In this document: piece after piece, positions 1 to 11,255 of the stretch
Layout: every line of letters begins with the position of its first letter
Position numbering within the stretch: position 1 is the first letter of the stretch
Origin: Trichoplax adhaerens
Lineage: Eukaryota; Placozoa; Uniplacotomia; Trichoplacea; Trichoplacidae
DNA: 64,000 nt
Assembly (NCBI RefSeq): GCF_000150275.1
Contig: NW_002060948.1
Span: forward strand, 2,844,180-2,908,179
Reading direction: 5' to 3'
Made by a program: the position numbers and the translations under genes
The notes under the pieces: model-generated
Seen by the model: only the letters and a program-made list of their open reading frames with translations
Told to the model about the DNA's origin: nothing
The model's database searches: none

Positions 1-1065
1 TAAGAAGGGAAGAAGAAAAAATCTACCTTGTGATAAAATCTAGATTTGTACCTTGTTAATATGACAATAATGACTCTACTTTGATGCTGAGTAAATTAAT
101 TAATAAGAATATGAATGATAAAAAGTGGCGTTCTATGTCTCGTTCAAGAAATAATCTGGGTTTGGGTTATATAGGGAAGTATTCATTTTAAAAATAATTT
201 TAATTATTAATATTGAATAAATGGGTGTTGGATATAATTTATGCGTATAATCAAGGTTAATGATTTTATTTTTCTCCGTAACAATAATAATACCCATGCG
301 TATGATAAAATATTACGTGGAATAATTCGATCATCCATGTCGATATTGACACTAGCTTATAACTCGAGCTGGCGCATTAAAAATAATAAAAGGAAGAATA
401 TTTTTAGATGAAAATATGTATTTTATTTAAGTCTATTTGTACGATTTAAAATAATGAAAAGACGGGACTTAATATCAACTTTTTGCCCTAAAGGTAAAAA
501 AATGGGATGGAAAAGCCTATTATGTTTTATGTTATCTTCTAAACATGAAGAAGTGTCTGATTATACTTCTATTTTATTTCCTTCCTCTACCGATTTATTC
601 AATCATGCTTCCATATTTAATATCGCCTTTCATCTTATTTTTGAATGCTGTTCTTGGATTGTTTATATTATAATCAATCACTGCTTTATTATTTTAATTT
701 TGGTCATATTTTTTATTGTTGTCGGATATTTTTTACCGTGTTGTTGATATTTATTTTTATAATCTTACTTTAGATTAATTTTCAATAGCAGTTTGATGAT
801 TTTAAAAATGAAACACTATTAGTCGTATTAAACTTTAAGAATAGGAATAGCTAAGCCAATCTTTTGTTTAATTATGATGGTTTGTTTTTTGATTACTTTA
901 TATTTAGACTACAGACAACCCCTTCCATTCATTTTGGATTTTTCTATGGTCGACGTATTGGTATTAAAGGATAAACTCGACCTCGTCCATTTATAACAGT
1001 ATACAAGTACCTGTCGCTACTTACTGAAATAGTGGCCTTATTAGAGCTGTCCGATCTTACATAAC
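1..1065. other. Upstream non-coding region with one weak ORF
   Basis: AT-rich sequence ahead of the first receptor gene. The only open frame of note is at 454-747 and is listed separately. I see no RNA gene, element or repeat here. Confidence 0.5.
454..747 (+). CDS. Possible small membrane protein or terminal exon
   Basis: A 97-codon open frame starts at an ATG in a favourable AAAATA context. The first 25 residues are basic. Residues from about 68 on form a very hydrophobic stretch rich in Ile, Val and Phe, ending in Gly-Tyr-Phe-Leu-Pro-Cys-Cys, so the product would resemble a tail-anchored protein. No family is recognised. AT-rich DNA often yields Ile/Phe-rich chance frames, so this may be spurious. 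Alternatively it could be the last exon of a gene that begins outside the window. Confidence 0.22.
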   Translation: MKRRDLISTFCPKGKKMGWKSLLCFMLSSKHEEVSDYTSILFPSSTDLFNHASIFNIAFHLIFECCSWIVYIIINHCFIILILVIFFIVVGYFLPCC

Positions 1066-4000
1066 ATGGCTTCGATGAACATCAAGATTTCCTTCTTCAT
1101 AGCGTTATTCTGCTTAGGTAACTAAATATTGCTGCCACTAATATTTTTATTCGTATGCCCGTAGAATTTTAATTGGAAATTTCGCCGATTTTAATGAAAC
1201 CATATTCATATTATTGTGGCGATAACAACAAATACTTTTAACTATACGTACTGTCTTATCGAGAGAGAACGCCTATTATCAAATTAAAAGTATAATTTTC
1301 ACTTTCTATAACTATACAAGTAAGATAAATGTTATTCCAGTGAGTAGATAAAGTATACTTTCGTTCATGATATTTATGATTAGAATTTGCTAACGACACC
1401 TGTGATTTATTTTACTGAAATAAATTAAGACGACTACTCCAATGTTGCGTAAATTCATTTGGAAGATATCTATAAAATTGACACTATTAACCATGCACTA
1501 AATAACAAGTTGCCCTAATATAATAAAATGACTTTCTGCTTGCAGCTTTCGAGAATTCCCATGGTGCTACACAGAATTCGATTATAGATAGTGGTAATTC
1601 GATTGTAACCTTAGTTATCAAGAATCGGCCGTATACATCACTATATAGATATAAAGACAAAGAGCCTTACTTAAGCTTAATCGCCGAATTCAAGTCAGGG
1701 GTAAGCCTACATTACGATAATGTCAAATATTGAATTTGCTTTGAAATTTGATCCATGTTTGCTTCTAGAATATAAATTTTTCAAAGACTACTTTTCTATT
1801 ATCTTAAAATAGCTTATTTAAGTAAAGCGGGTACGCGTAGGCTATCGGAGAAAGAGTAAAAAAGAAGTTCCTTTCAAATATTTATACTCCGATCATTAGA
1901 AATAAAAACTGAAACCAATCTTATAAATATTTAGATGTGATTTATACTATTTAAAGTTTACTCTAAGCGAATTTCTAGAAGCATAAGTAAATTAATTGTT
2001 GATCTTAGATTATTTTTATACTTTAATACAATCCTACTTCAGAAAAACATACATGGAAGATGAACGGTTGAGGATATATTCATGAGTACAGCTTGTATAT
2101 ATATAGAGTATATTTATCGCATATACTTATAATGAGTTTGGGATATATATTTACGGCGATCAGGTATAACGCTAAACTGAATATTTACTCGAAATTTAGA
2201 CCTGTTAAATGATAGGATAAAAAATATGGTCAAAGTCCATTCTGTAGTTCTACCCTCAATCTAATTTATTGTAGTTTCACATCAGTATGAACGTAGTATC
2301 TCCTCATCAGTTAAGTCTACCATTTTCACATATACGTATTGGAAATGTCATTAATAAACGTTTAAATTACAGTCCATTGAAAATTTGCGGTATCGCTTCG
2401 GTTCCTTATTCACATCCAATATGTTATGATTTTTACTAAGATAAAGTTTATTATCCAATCTGATTGGATAATTAAGTAGGTGATTTTATCCTAGTATTTT
2501 TAATGGATAAAATAATGTGATGAAAGTGACTTTATTAGTTAAGATTTTGATTATGGATTTGCTATTAAGCTGATATTCAATTTGCAATTTATCTTTTTTG
2601 ATGGGTTATTATCCATCTCTCTTGCTAAAAATAACAACTTTAGATAATAACCATGATGCTTGGAGCTGTTGGAAACTATACTCTTCCGCGCATAGGATCC
2701 GCAAAGTATGTTGCTCTGGAGAATCACGTTATTATGTGACAAGTTAAATAGCCTTTATTTCTTTCAGTAGGATTTTATAATCACTAATATGCAATATAAT
2801 TAATTTACTATTTATTATGAATAATTTATCATATTCTTATTAGCCTTAGTGTAATGTTGTATTTTCTATTTTGCATTCAGCCAAGTGTAACGTTGAAGTG
2901 ATGGGATATCATCATGTATTAATTATGAGAAATTGATCATACCGGTACTTTATGCCATGATTTGGCTGTATAGACGCGTGATAACGGCATAAGAAATCTC
3001 AAAACGCTTTACACATAGTTTTTCACACCTGATCAATTTATTTCATGAGAATATTTAAAGAAAATGAAAAATATATTAATATTTAAAATTTTATCGAGGA
3101 AAATAGATAAATTATTTTTAATTCTTAATATTGATCATCGATTGAAAGGAGTTGATATGATTGTCATGAAACGCAATATCAGAATTTTTGTTCTCAAGTA
3201 GTTTACTTGTTCAGTTAATGCCGTCTATATTGTCATCTACATTAATTTTAAATTGATTAGTCGATAGAAAGAAAATTAACTATCATAGTTATGATGAGAA
3301 ATCGTTTACCAATATTGTTCGAGGGTGAACTTAAATAAAAATAGTCAATCCGTCTAGGATTGTCTGATTTTTTAAATGTTAATTCAAATATTTTTGTTTG
3401 ACGTCAATTGAATTAATTATTTAATCCTTTCAAATGATTTAACCTTATTGGTATTGTGTTTTTATATTTTCAAAATATCCGGTCATGCATTGATAAATGG
3501 TAATAGATCAGAATCTTATTGTCAGCTATCAACTCCTGTTCCTACCGCTGTCGGCAATACTGTACCGACTGCTTTGCCAACTGATTGCAGGTAATCTATG
3601 AAGAGATAATATTAGCTGTACATATTTATGTCGTAATCCTGGTGAAAATATTGACGTCAAGATGATAGAATGAGAAAATGGTTTAGTTTATTTTCAGCTG
3701 TTATTTCAGATTTTAATATTTTAATCTTTCAATCAATTAATCAATCAATCAATAGCTTCTTAATGATAAGCTCTAATTAAGTGCTCAATAAAAGAACGTA
3801 TTTTAATGGAAAATGAGTATCAGTCAGGATTGGAGCATTATAACTTTATACAGATAGCTTAGATTAATTTGCAAATTACTTGAATTTGAATATAATGCCA
3901 TTGTCATCGAGGATTGTATTCATCGTAGAGTCACTATTTCTTGCCATGATTGGAATTTGTATCTTGTTAGATAAGATTAAAAGTGCAGCTTGATTACGTA

Positions 4001-7000
4001 ATTTGTCATTAGAAATTTGAAAGCATAATTCTAGTATACTATACGGTTATTTTCAACATATAATTTAGTTTAAATGAATAAGATAACTGGGAGCCTTGAA
4101 GTAGCTTGGGGTGGCGGAATCATTTGCTCGATCTTGATGACTACCTTAATGAGAAAAGCGGTATTCGAATTTAATACTATCAACAATTCAAATAGTGGTA
4201 ATATAGCATTGTCACAAACCAACTTCGTGACAAAGATAATGTAAAACAAATCTCTAAATTACTATAGTCTCCGGGATTCAGTATCTCTTAACTACCTCAC
4301 AAGAATTTAGACGCCTTTGCTTCTACGTTAAAACAACTATATAACTCTTTTATTCAACTATCTGCCGAGCTTAAATACCCTTCGGCAGCAGCTATCATGT
4401 ATGAGCCATAACAGTTCACGAAATTTAGCTCATATTGGATGGCTAAATTAAAATAGACATCATTCATAATTTTGGACTTTTGCTGAACGATTCTAGATAA
4501 TTAGACTACAGTATGCCTACACACAGAATTAATTATAGTATCATCTATAATTGAATATCTTTAGGATATTCATTACAAGCGTTACAAGACATAACGCTAT
4601 CATTAATTAATGTTACTTACCTTATGAGAACTCTTACTGCAATACAGCATAATTTACTGTAACAAAATAATAACTACTGTAGTTCTTACTGTAAGTCATT
4701 ATTAGTTATCTCCATATATAAATGTTAAACACTAAAATTAGTCATTTACTCTTCACGGTATTTTGTACCGTGACAAGTATTTAGAGCATATTTGATGAAA
4801 CGGAATAAAATAGACAAGTAATTATAGCTAATGTAGACGCTCTGAATTTTGTTATGTGGCTAGAAGGCTAAACGAACACATAGTTTTGACAATAGCTTTA
4901 GATAATTGATAGTGTATAATCTAACGTTCGATTCTAACCTTCAATGTAGTCTACTATTACCAGATCAGAAAGCAATATTCTTTTATTATGATCATCACTA
5001 ATCAATTTGCTAGCATCATTTCTGCCTAAAAGTAATATTGATTCTTGAATACTTAAGATTCGTAACTACTATTAATTATTGAATATGTATTGGCCAAGTT
5101 ATTGCCATCTTATCCGATCACTAATAGCGCATTTTTTTAAACATTTTCATCCAAATTTTATTGGTACTGCATCTATCAACCGAGCAGCAGTAAATATGTC
5201 AAAATTTCGGGTATTTTACATTTTGAGTACTATATCAATACCGGCTTTCGGCGAAATGGAATTAAAGAAATTTGGGATAAGGCCATGGCCTTGGGCTTTA
5301 TAGGCAATTTTGAATTAATTCCAGAAAAATGTGTATTGAAACTTGAATTGGTAAATTAGCAAATTTCCTTTCTAAATGCAACTTGATTTACTGCCGTATT
5401 AAACAAACTTATTATGTCTATTCGTATGCTATTGTCAAGCAAGATAACTTTAATTCTTTCTTACGGATCATTTTTTTGCCAATTATTTCTCTTAGTTTGT
5501 TAATTCAGAAAACTTAAATAGTAAAGTGCAATCAGACAATAAGAATGATAATGGAACCGATTATAAAGCAGCTTTTCGAAAAGCCGTACGTTCTATGTCT
5601 GAAATTGGTAATGGTTTATCCTTGATTGGCGCTTTTTTGACATTTTTCACATTAATATCTTTCAGGTATTAATATGTCTATTCTATTCAATATCTTTGTG
5701 TTGTTTTTATAGTTTTTAGCTAGGATCCATTTGAGTAAATAGGATATAGTTAAGGATTATGCAATAATGTTGACCCATATTAATTGAATTAATAAAGTAC
5801 TGGATATTAAGTTATATTAGTAGGATACTATGTTGAAGATATAGCGCCAACATTCCAATGATTCTCATAACGCAGTCTTCTATGAGCCTGCTTTATTATT
5901 GAATCTTTTTTACTGTTACTTTGACTGACTAGCATTTCTTATATTGAATTTCTTGTAGTAAATTACGGAAAAGGAAGAGCAATTTAATTATCTGTATCTT
6001 ATGCATCAGTGTAGCTGCCGTCAATATATTAAATTTCGCTGTGCAACGATCTGCTGATTATCCTATCCCTTGCCTAATTGTCGCTATTCTCAGCCATTTC
6101 TTCTTATTATCTAAAATTATCTGGATGACTATTTTAGCTTTCCACTTATACTTTGAATTGATTAAAGTTTATTCTACTGTCAATCTCTTAACTACTTCTA
6201 AATTGATCTTGATCACTACTGTGATAGGATTTGGTAAGTGAAAAAAAGCAATCTATCCATTTTCTCTGTCATGATAGAGAGCTGTATCGCAACTATGTTT
6301 AAGAACAAGTCCGATTTACGTTCTAATTTATCTCATCCTCTCTTTCATCGTTATTTCTAGGTATACCAATCCTAGTAGTCGGTATAGCTTATATTGCTGA
6401 TGGCGACAAAATCTATGGCAGGAATGCCAATGGATTGTAAGTTTTAAATTAATTTAAATTAGCTATAGTATGCAACCGTTTCAACAGCGGAAGCAAATTT
6501 CTGTATTATAGATTCCAGTTATCGATCGATCTTATACTTTATAAATCACTTTAACATCAAATCGATATCATTAGATTCTACTGCGTGCTGATGGATTTAA
6601 TACTTCAAATAAAGTTCTCGGTCGAGCTTATGCTTTATAAATTACTTCAATATTATAATCCATATTATTAGATTTTACTGTACGCCGATTGATATGACTC
6701 TTTACAACTATCGTTATTTTTATGATCTAGCTGTTGGATGAATGCCGTCCATGCTGATGCACTTTTCATCTATCCTATGCTCGCCTTAGTAGGCGTTAAC
6801 TTTGTTATTTTCATCTTGATCTTCTACCAAGTTCGTAAATTATCCAAAGATCGAGATGGCAATTTTACTCTATCGCAAATGAGGGCATTAATGGCTTTAG
6901 TCACAGCTCTAGGTCTTGCTTGGATATTTGTATTATTGACTTATATCGAAAAACCAGTCTTTCTAAAAAATATTGCTGAAGTCCTTTTTGTCGTTTGTAC

Positions 7001-7646
7001 TTCATTGCAAGGCTTCTTCCTCTATTACTTTTACTGTGTATCTAAAGATGAAGTCAGAGCTTGCTATATGAAATTATTCGGTTACCAACCACTCAGTCAA
7101 ACACAGAGCGGTACTTCTACTAAGCCAACGAATGGTAGTTCACGAAATTTAACACGTATAGGAAGGGATTTAAGGTCTTATCATTCAGAGAAATCTATTT
7201 CACCTAGTGTTTCAACGCAAAAAATTGCTGAAAATACGACTTATAAGACTAATTTAACATCCAATGATACCACCAAACGAGGTAGTGCATGTAGTAGTTT
7301 AACTGGTTCACAGTTAGAAAAAATTGAAGAAGAGAATATTGCTAATGCAGAAGAAGCGAAGGAGGTGAAATCGAGTGCAGAGAAAGCAATATCAAGCAAT
7401 GATGGTAATTCAGGTACGGTTAATATCGCTTTTGAAGCTGAATCAGCTAGCTCAAAATCCACTAATGAAGATGAAATCACTTTCGAGGGTAAAAAGAAAG
7501 AGAAAAGAGTTAGTCTTCAAATCAATGGTAAGATTGAATTCCCAGAAAAGTCAGTAGAATTGACTATTGAAGAAGTCAAGCCAGAAATTCAAATTGCAGA
7601 CGCTAGTAAAGAATATGATATAACTGCCAATGATGATAGAGTATAA
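1066..7646 (+). CDS. Class B / adhesion-type GPCR, copy 1 (SEA-like region + 7TM + long tail)
   Basis: Seven-transmembrane receptor of the secretin/adhesion class. Exons I can place: 1066-1117 (signal peptide, MASMNIKISFFIALFCLG), 1546-1700 (SEA-like, contains VTLVIKNRPYTSLYRY), 3507-3590 (Thr/Pro-rich with SYC and TDC cysteines), 5509-5665 (TM1), 5959-6233 (TM2-TM3, with the conserved Cys in PIPCLIVAILSHFF), 6361-6436 (TM4 and loop) and 6731-7646 (TM5-TM7 and tail). The last exon opens with Cys-Trp-Met-Asn, the class B extracellular loop 2 cysteine that pairs with the TM3 cysteine. TM6 reads GLAWIFVLLTY and TM7 SLQGFFLYYFY, both typical of the class. A cytosolic tail of about 200 residues follows, rich in Ser, Thr, Glu and Lys. 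Stop at 7644-7646. At least one SEA exon and the segment before TM1 (3591-5508) were not resolved, and no GPS cleavage motif was found. It is the tandem partner of the gene at 11256. Ligand unknown. Confidence 0.87.
6524..6695. repeat. Imperfect direct repeat of about 96 bases, intron of receptor copy 1
   Basis: The stretch from about 6524 to 6598 recurs at 6620-6695. Shared words include CTTTATAAAT, CATTAGATT or TATTAGATT, and a closing TACTG-GC-GATTGAT-like block. The copies differ at many positions, so the duplication is old. It fills much of the last intron. Confidence 0.6.
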
Positions 7647-10600
7647 GCAAACATTAACTTTTATTTCAGCTCTGCAATTATCTACTATACAAGTTTGTTA
7701 GAACTAATCAAGTCATGGTCAATCCATGGCATTGATTTAATGATCATCGTTGCAGTCATAGAACGCCTTTGTATTTGTAAATTGCTTCATAATTCTAATT
7801 TTATCGTGTTCATCTCGGTATGTTAAGACAAGAGTGGTTTTATTAATTTCATTCATCATTACTATATTATTACAATCGAATAATAAAATTGACTTATTGG
7901 ATCGATATACTTGCCATTATAACAGCAGTCTAAAGCCAGAGGTATAGAATTCATTTGATTTTCATTTCACTACTGTGACTGCATTCTTGTAGCTTAAAGA
8001 TAGAAACAGTCTGATTCGATTCAACTATCGATTGTTATATCGGCAACTAAATATCAATAACTTACCTGATCTATTGCTATTGCCGCAGTTTTTCAATTTA
8101 ATGGTAAAGGTAAAGTTATAATCGGCTTATTCTTGCTATCATTACTCTAACTTTTCAATAGATTGATAGTGGTAAATTTATTATGCGATTGCATTTCCCG
8201 TTATCATTGTATTCTACTGTATCGGTAGAGGCAATATCTACTGTGCTTGATCAAATTCCCATTTCAGTAATATTGAATTAAAATAGTATAACTTGAATGG
8301 TTCTTAATTATGTTATTATGCTACTGCAATTAAAGGCTAAATAACTAATATAACCAATTGAATGGCTACTTTTGGCAATCTCGATTCAATTACAATTGAT
8401 TTGATCTATCTATGTCATAAAAAACTATAATGTAATAGGTGTGCAAATTCTTCAATTGGATTATATTATTATCGTAAAACTTTTATCTGTTAGCTTTAAA
8501 CTGTGTGTTAAGGTAGTTTCTGAAACTTGGTTCCATGCCACAATCACGGTTTCAATTTTATTTTATTTTCCGGTTGTTAATAACTTTGCTTTCAATCATT
8601 TGGCGTTTGTAATTTTAAGAATATAAATGAGGTGTGATTTAGATTACTACTCATAGGCATAAAATTTTATGATTCGTTCTCTTTATCGAGACTATTCTCT
8701 GAAGATAATCAATATTCTAAGTATATAGATCATCTGCAATAGAAAATAGCAGCTCTTGTTTTTAAAACAGCTATCAACTTATTTGTTGTTATGATTGATA
8801 ATATCTTCTACAATTTTATTCATTCACCATATGATAATGTGGTCAACGTTATTCTTTCATTTTTTCTTATTCAATAAGGTTGAAGTTATTGTGATTTCAG
8901 CTATTATCGACTATTAACGATTATCAAATTCATTTTTTCTGTTATTTCTTTCAGTAAATTGAAAGTTAAAAATAAAATTAATTTAATGGCGTAAAAGACT
9001 TTAGGTAGTAAACCGATCCTTTACTAATATGTTAGTCCTTTCTTGGATTTGATTAGCGCACTCGCGTATGAGACATGGAAATAGAATTTAAGCTTAACGC
9101 ATGATGTAAAAAAGTGAGCTCATTAATTTATTGCTTACGTATAGGGATGTCAACGATCTATAATGTATCTACTGCAAGACTTGAGCAAATAGTTTATAGT
9201 TATCACGAGGTATTAATCTTGATAAATTATCTCAAGATTAAAATGAGGACCCAAAGTACTCTACTTAGATTTATTGTCACTAGACTATATACTTAAAACG
9301 TAAGTAGCCACAAATTCATACGTTATCATTATTTACTAATATGGTATCTCTTAATATATTCTGAGTATTTTCGTGATAGTAGATTAAGGTATGGAAAATA
9401 GCACGCCAGGTCATAGCCTGTGGGTAATCTATTTTATTTTACTGTCAGTACTGTTTATACTCTCATTTATGAATGGACAAGAAACTCATTTCATGAGAAA
9501 CTGTAAATGGAATAATAGCTGTCATAATTTCAAAATTTGTAATTGTTCTCGCGATGGTATTTAGTACTTGTGTAATGACTAACATTACTATTAATTGTCA
9601 GGGTTTTAGATGTAGTTTTATACAGTATAATTATCTTACATTAACAATTTGCGCTTGAGTAGGACTTCTTTAAAATAGACAGTATTTAAGGTCATGTAAC
9701 TTAAATAAAGAAGAGATAAGGAGATCGAAGAGATTTGTAATTATTTATTACACGTATATGATTAGTTTTGATCTTGTTAGTCGTTGGTAACATATCGGCT
9801 TTGGTTTAGTTTCGCGTTGGTAACTTCTCGTTCTCTCCTCACGAAATAAATTGATTATATTGACGGATCTACAAGTTTGGTCATTATTAATTACTCTATA
9901 TCAACAATAATAATCAAACACGAGAGAAAACCTTTTTGTAACTACGGCAATTTACGAGACCAAGGAAAACTTGATAGGAGGTTTTGCTATAAATCATCTT
10001 GAATAAGAATCAATCAATAATACATTAACGATAAAATCGAGGAGAATAGCATAGAAATCCAAGCTAAATTTATTGGCCTCAATAATAATTCTGAGAACTT
10101 AATTTGATTTTGATAATTGCAACAATTTGGGATACCTAGGAAAACTCTGCAACAGAATAGTCGGCATAAATTATCTATAAATAAAAGCCAGTTCATACAC
10201 TAATTTATTCAGTCGAGATAAGTAATATCATAGAAATCCCATCTTAATCCACTGATTACCCATTATTCTTGATATTGAAAGTAGATGTCATAATGTAGGA
10301 TTAAATTAGATAGAAACTTGTCTTCAATTGCTTATTTTCTTAACCTTAATTTCCTTTGTGGACTATCTTGACTTTGATGTTATTAAGAAGAGTTTATGGT
10401 AATTAAGCATCACCGATTTCTATTCATTTATTTTCCTTAAGATCCATGTAACAATGCAAATTCCTTTCAGGACATTTAATCATTTTCCACTGAATGGCTT
10501 TCGGATATCAATACTTGATAATAAATAAAATCAGTTTATTGTCTACCCTACTTCAATGGCTATACATAATTTTTATATGCTTAACGAATTTTCACTCCGT

Positions 10601-11255
10601 CGACACTACTGCACTATCAAAAAGTAAAGAATTCCGAGATTGATATCTATTCATCGAAATGCTAAAAGTGTTGTTTAAGATTACTCTTTGATGTTTTTAT
10701 TGCTTAGAAGGAATAAAGCAACAAATTATGATTTCTATTTCTTTCTTGTATGACCATTGCTCAGTTCTATCTGTAATTACTCATCGCGGCAATGAGAGAT
10801 TGAATTGATTTTTACTGCAGGAAATAAGCCCTTGAAAGCTTCAATTACATAATGAACTGATCAATAATTGAATTATTCTTACCTTGAAATCAGACGGTAA
10901 ATAAAAACTATTTAGGGAATAAATGGTAAGATATGACATTCTTTCTTCTAATCTAATTAGAGCTATCTTGATAACATTCTTAATATTGTTAAATACCTCA
11001 ATATTTATTTATTAAGTCATTTGAAAGGCCGTAGATATCTGATAGCTATTATGCGCATGAAGATTGTATTATCAATCATCATCATCATTTTGTTCCTTTT
11101 GCTTATTAAAATAAAATCCTTTCAATTAATACCAACATTGATAGATAAATATCTTAAAAAATTCTGATATTTTTATCATTTTCAACAAATTCAATTCAAT
11201 TGTAAAACTTGTTTATACTTTTATACAAATACGAAAAATCGCTCTATCTAGCAAG
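7647..11255. other. Intergenic region between the two receptor copies
   Basis: About 3.6 kb between the tandem receptors. AATAAA-type polyadenylation signals lie within 250 bases of the copy 1 stop. The only coding candidate I support is the short cysteine-rich frame at 9391-9564. The other open frames of about 60 codons (8441-8626, 9114-9296) look like chance. Confidence 0.5.
9391..9564 (+). CDS. Candidate small secreted or anchored Cys-rich peptide, or first exon
   Basis: A 57-codon frame starts at an ATG. A short polar leader (MENSTPGHSLW) is followed by a hydrophobic segment of about 17 residues (VIYFILLSVLFILSF), consistent with a signal peptide or anchor. Then comes a cysteine cluster spaced C-x5-C-x5-C-x-C, followed by Ser-Arg-Asp-Gly, which resembles the start of an EGF-like domain. 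A GT donor-like site (GATG|GTATTT) sits just before the stop, so this may be exon 1 of a spliced gene. It lies between the two receptor copies, so it could be a relic or a third gene of the same locus. No acceptor-linked second exon was found. Confidence 0.35.
   Translation: MENSTPGHSLWVIYFILLSVLFILSFMNGQETHFMRNCKWNNSCHNFKICNCSRDGI

Noticed and set aside
2551-2742. 63-codon minus-strand ORF in the first receptor intron
   Set aside because: No domain, no transcript signals, and a length common by chance.
3721-3760. CAATCAATTAATCAATCAAT repeat
   Set aside because: Short simple tetranucleotide run of the kind expected in AT-rich introns.
5079-5303. 74-codon ORF ahead of the TM1 exon of receptor copy 1
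   Set aside because: It lacks a GPS-like Cys/Trp pattern, does not join in frame to the TM1 exon by recognisable splice sites, and has no counterpart in copy 2.
7241-7480. 79-codon minus-strand ORF
   Set aside because: It lies antisense within the tail exon of receptor copy 1, whose plus-strand frame is supported by the 7TM region.
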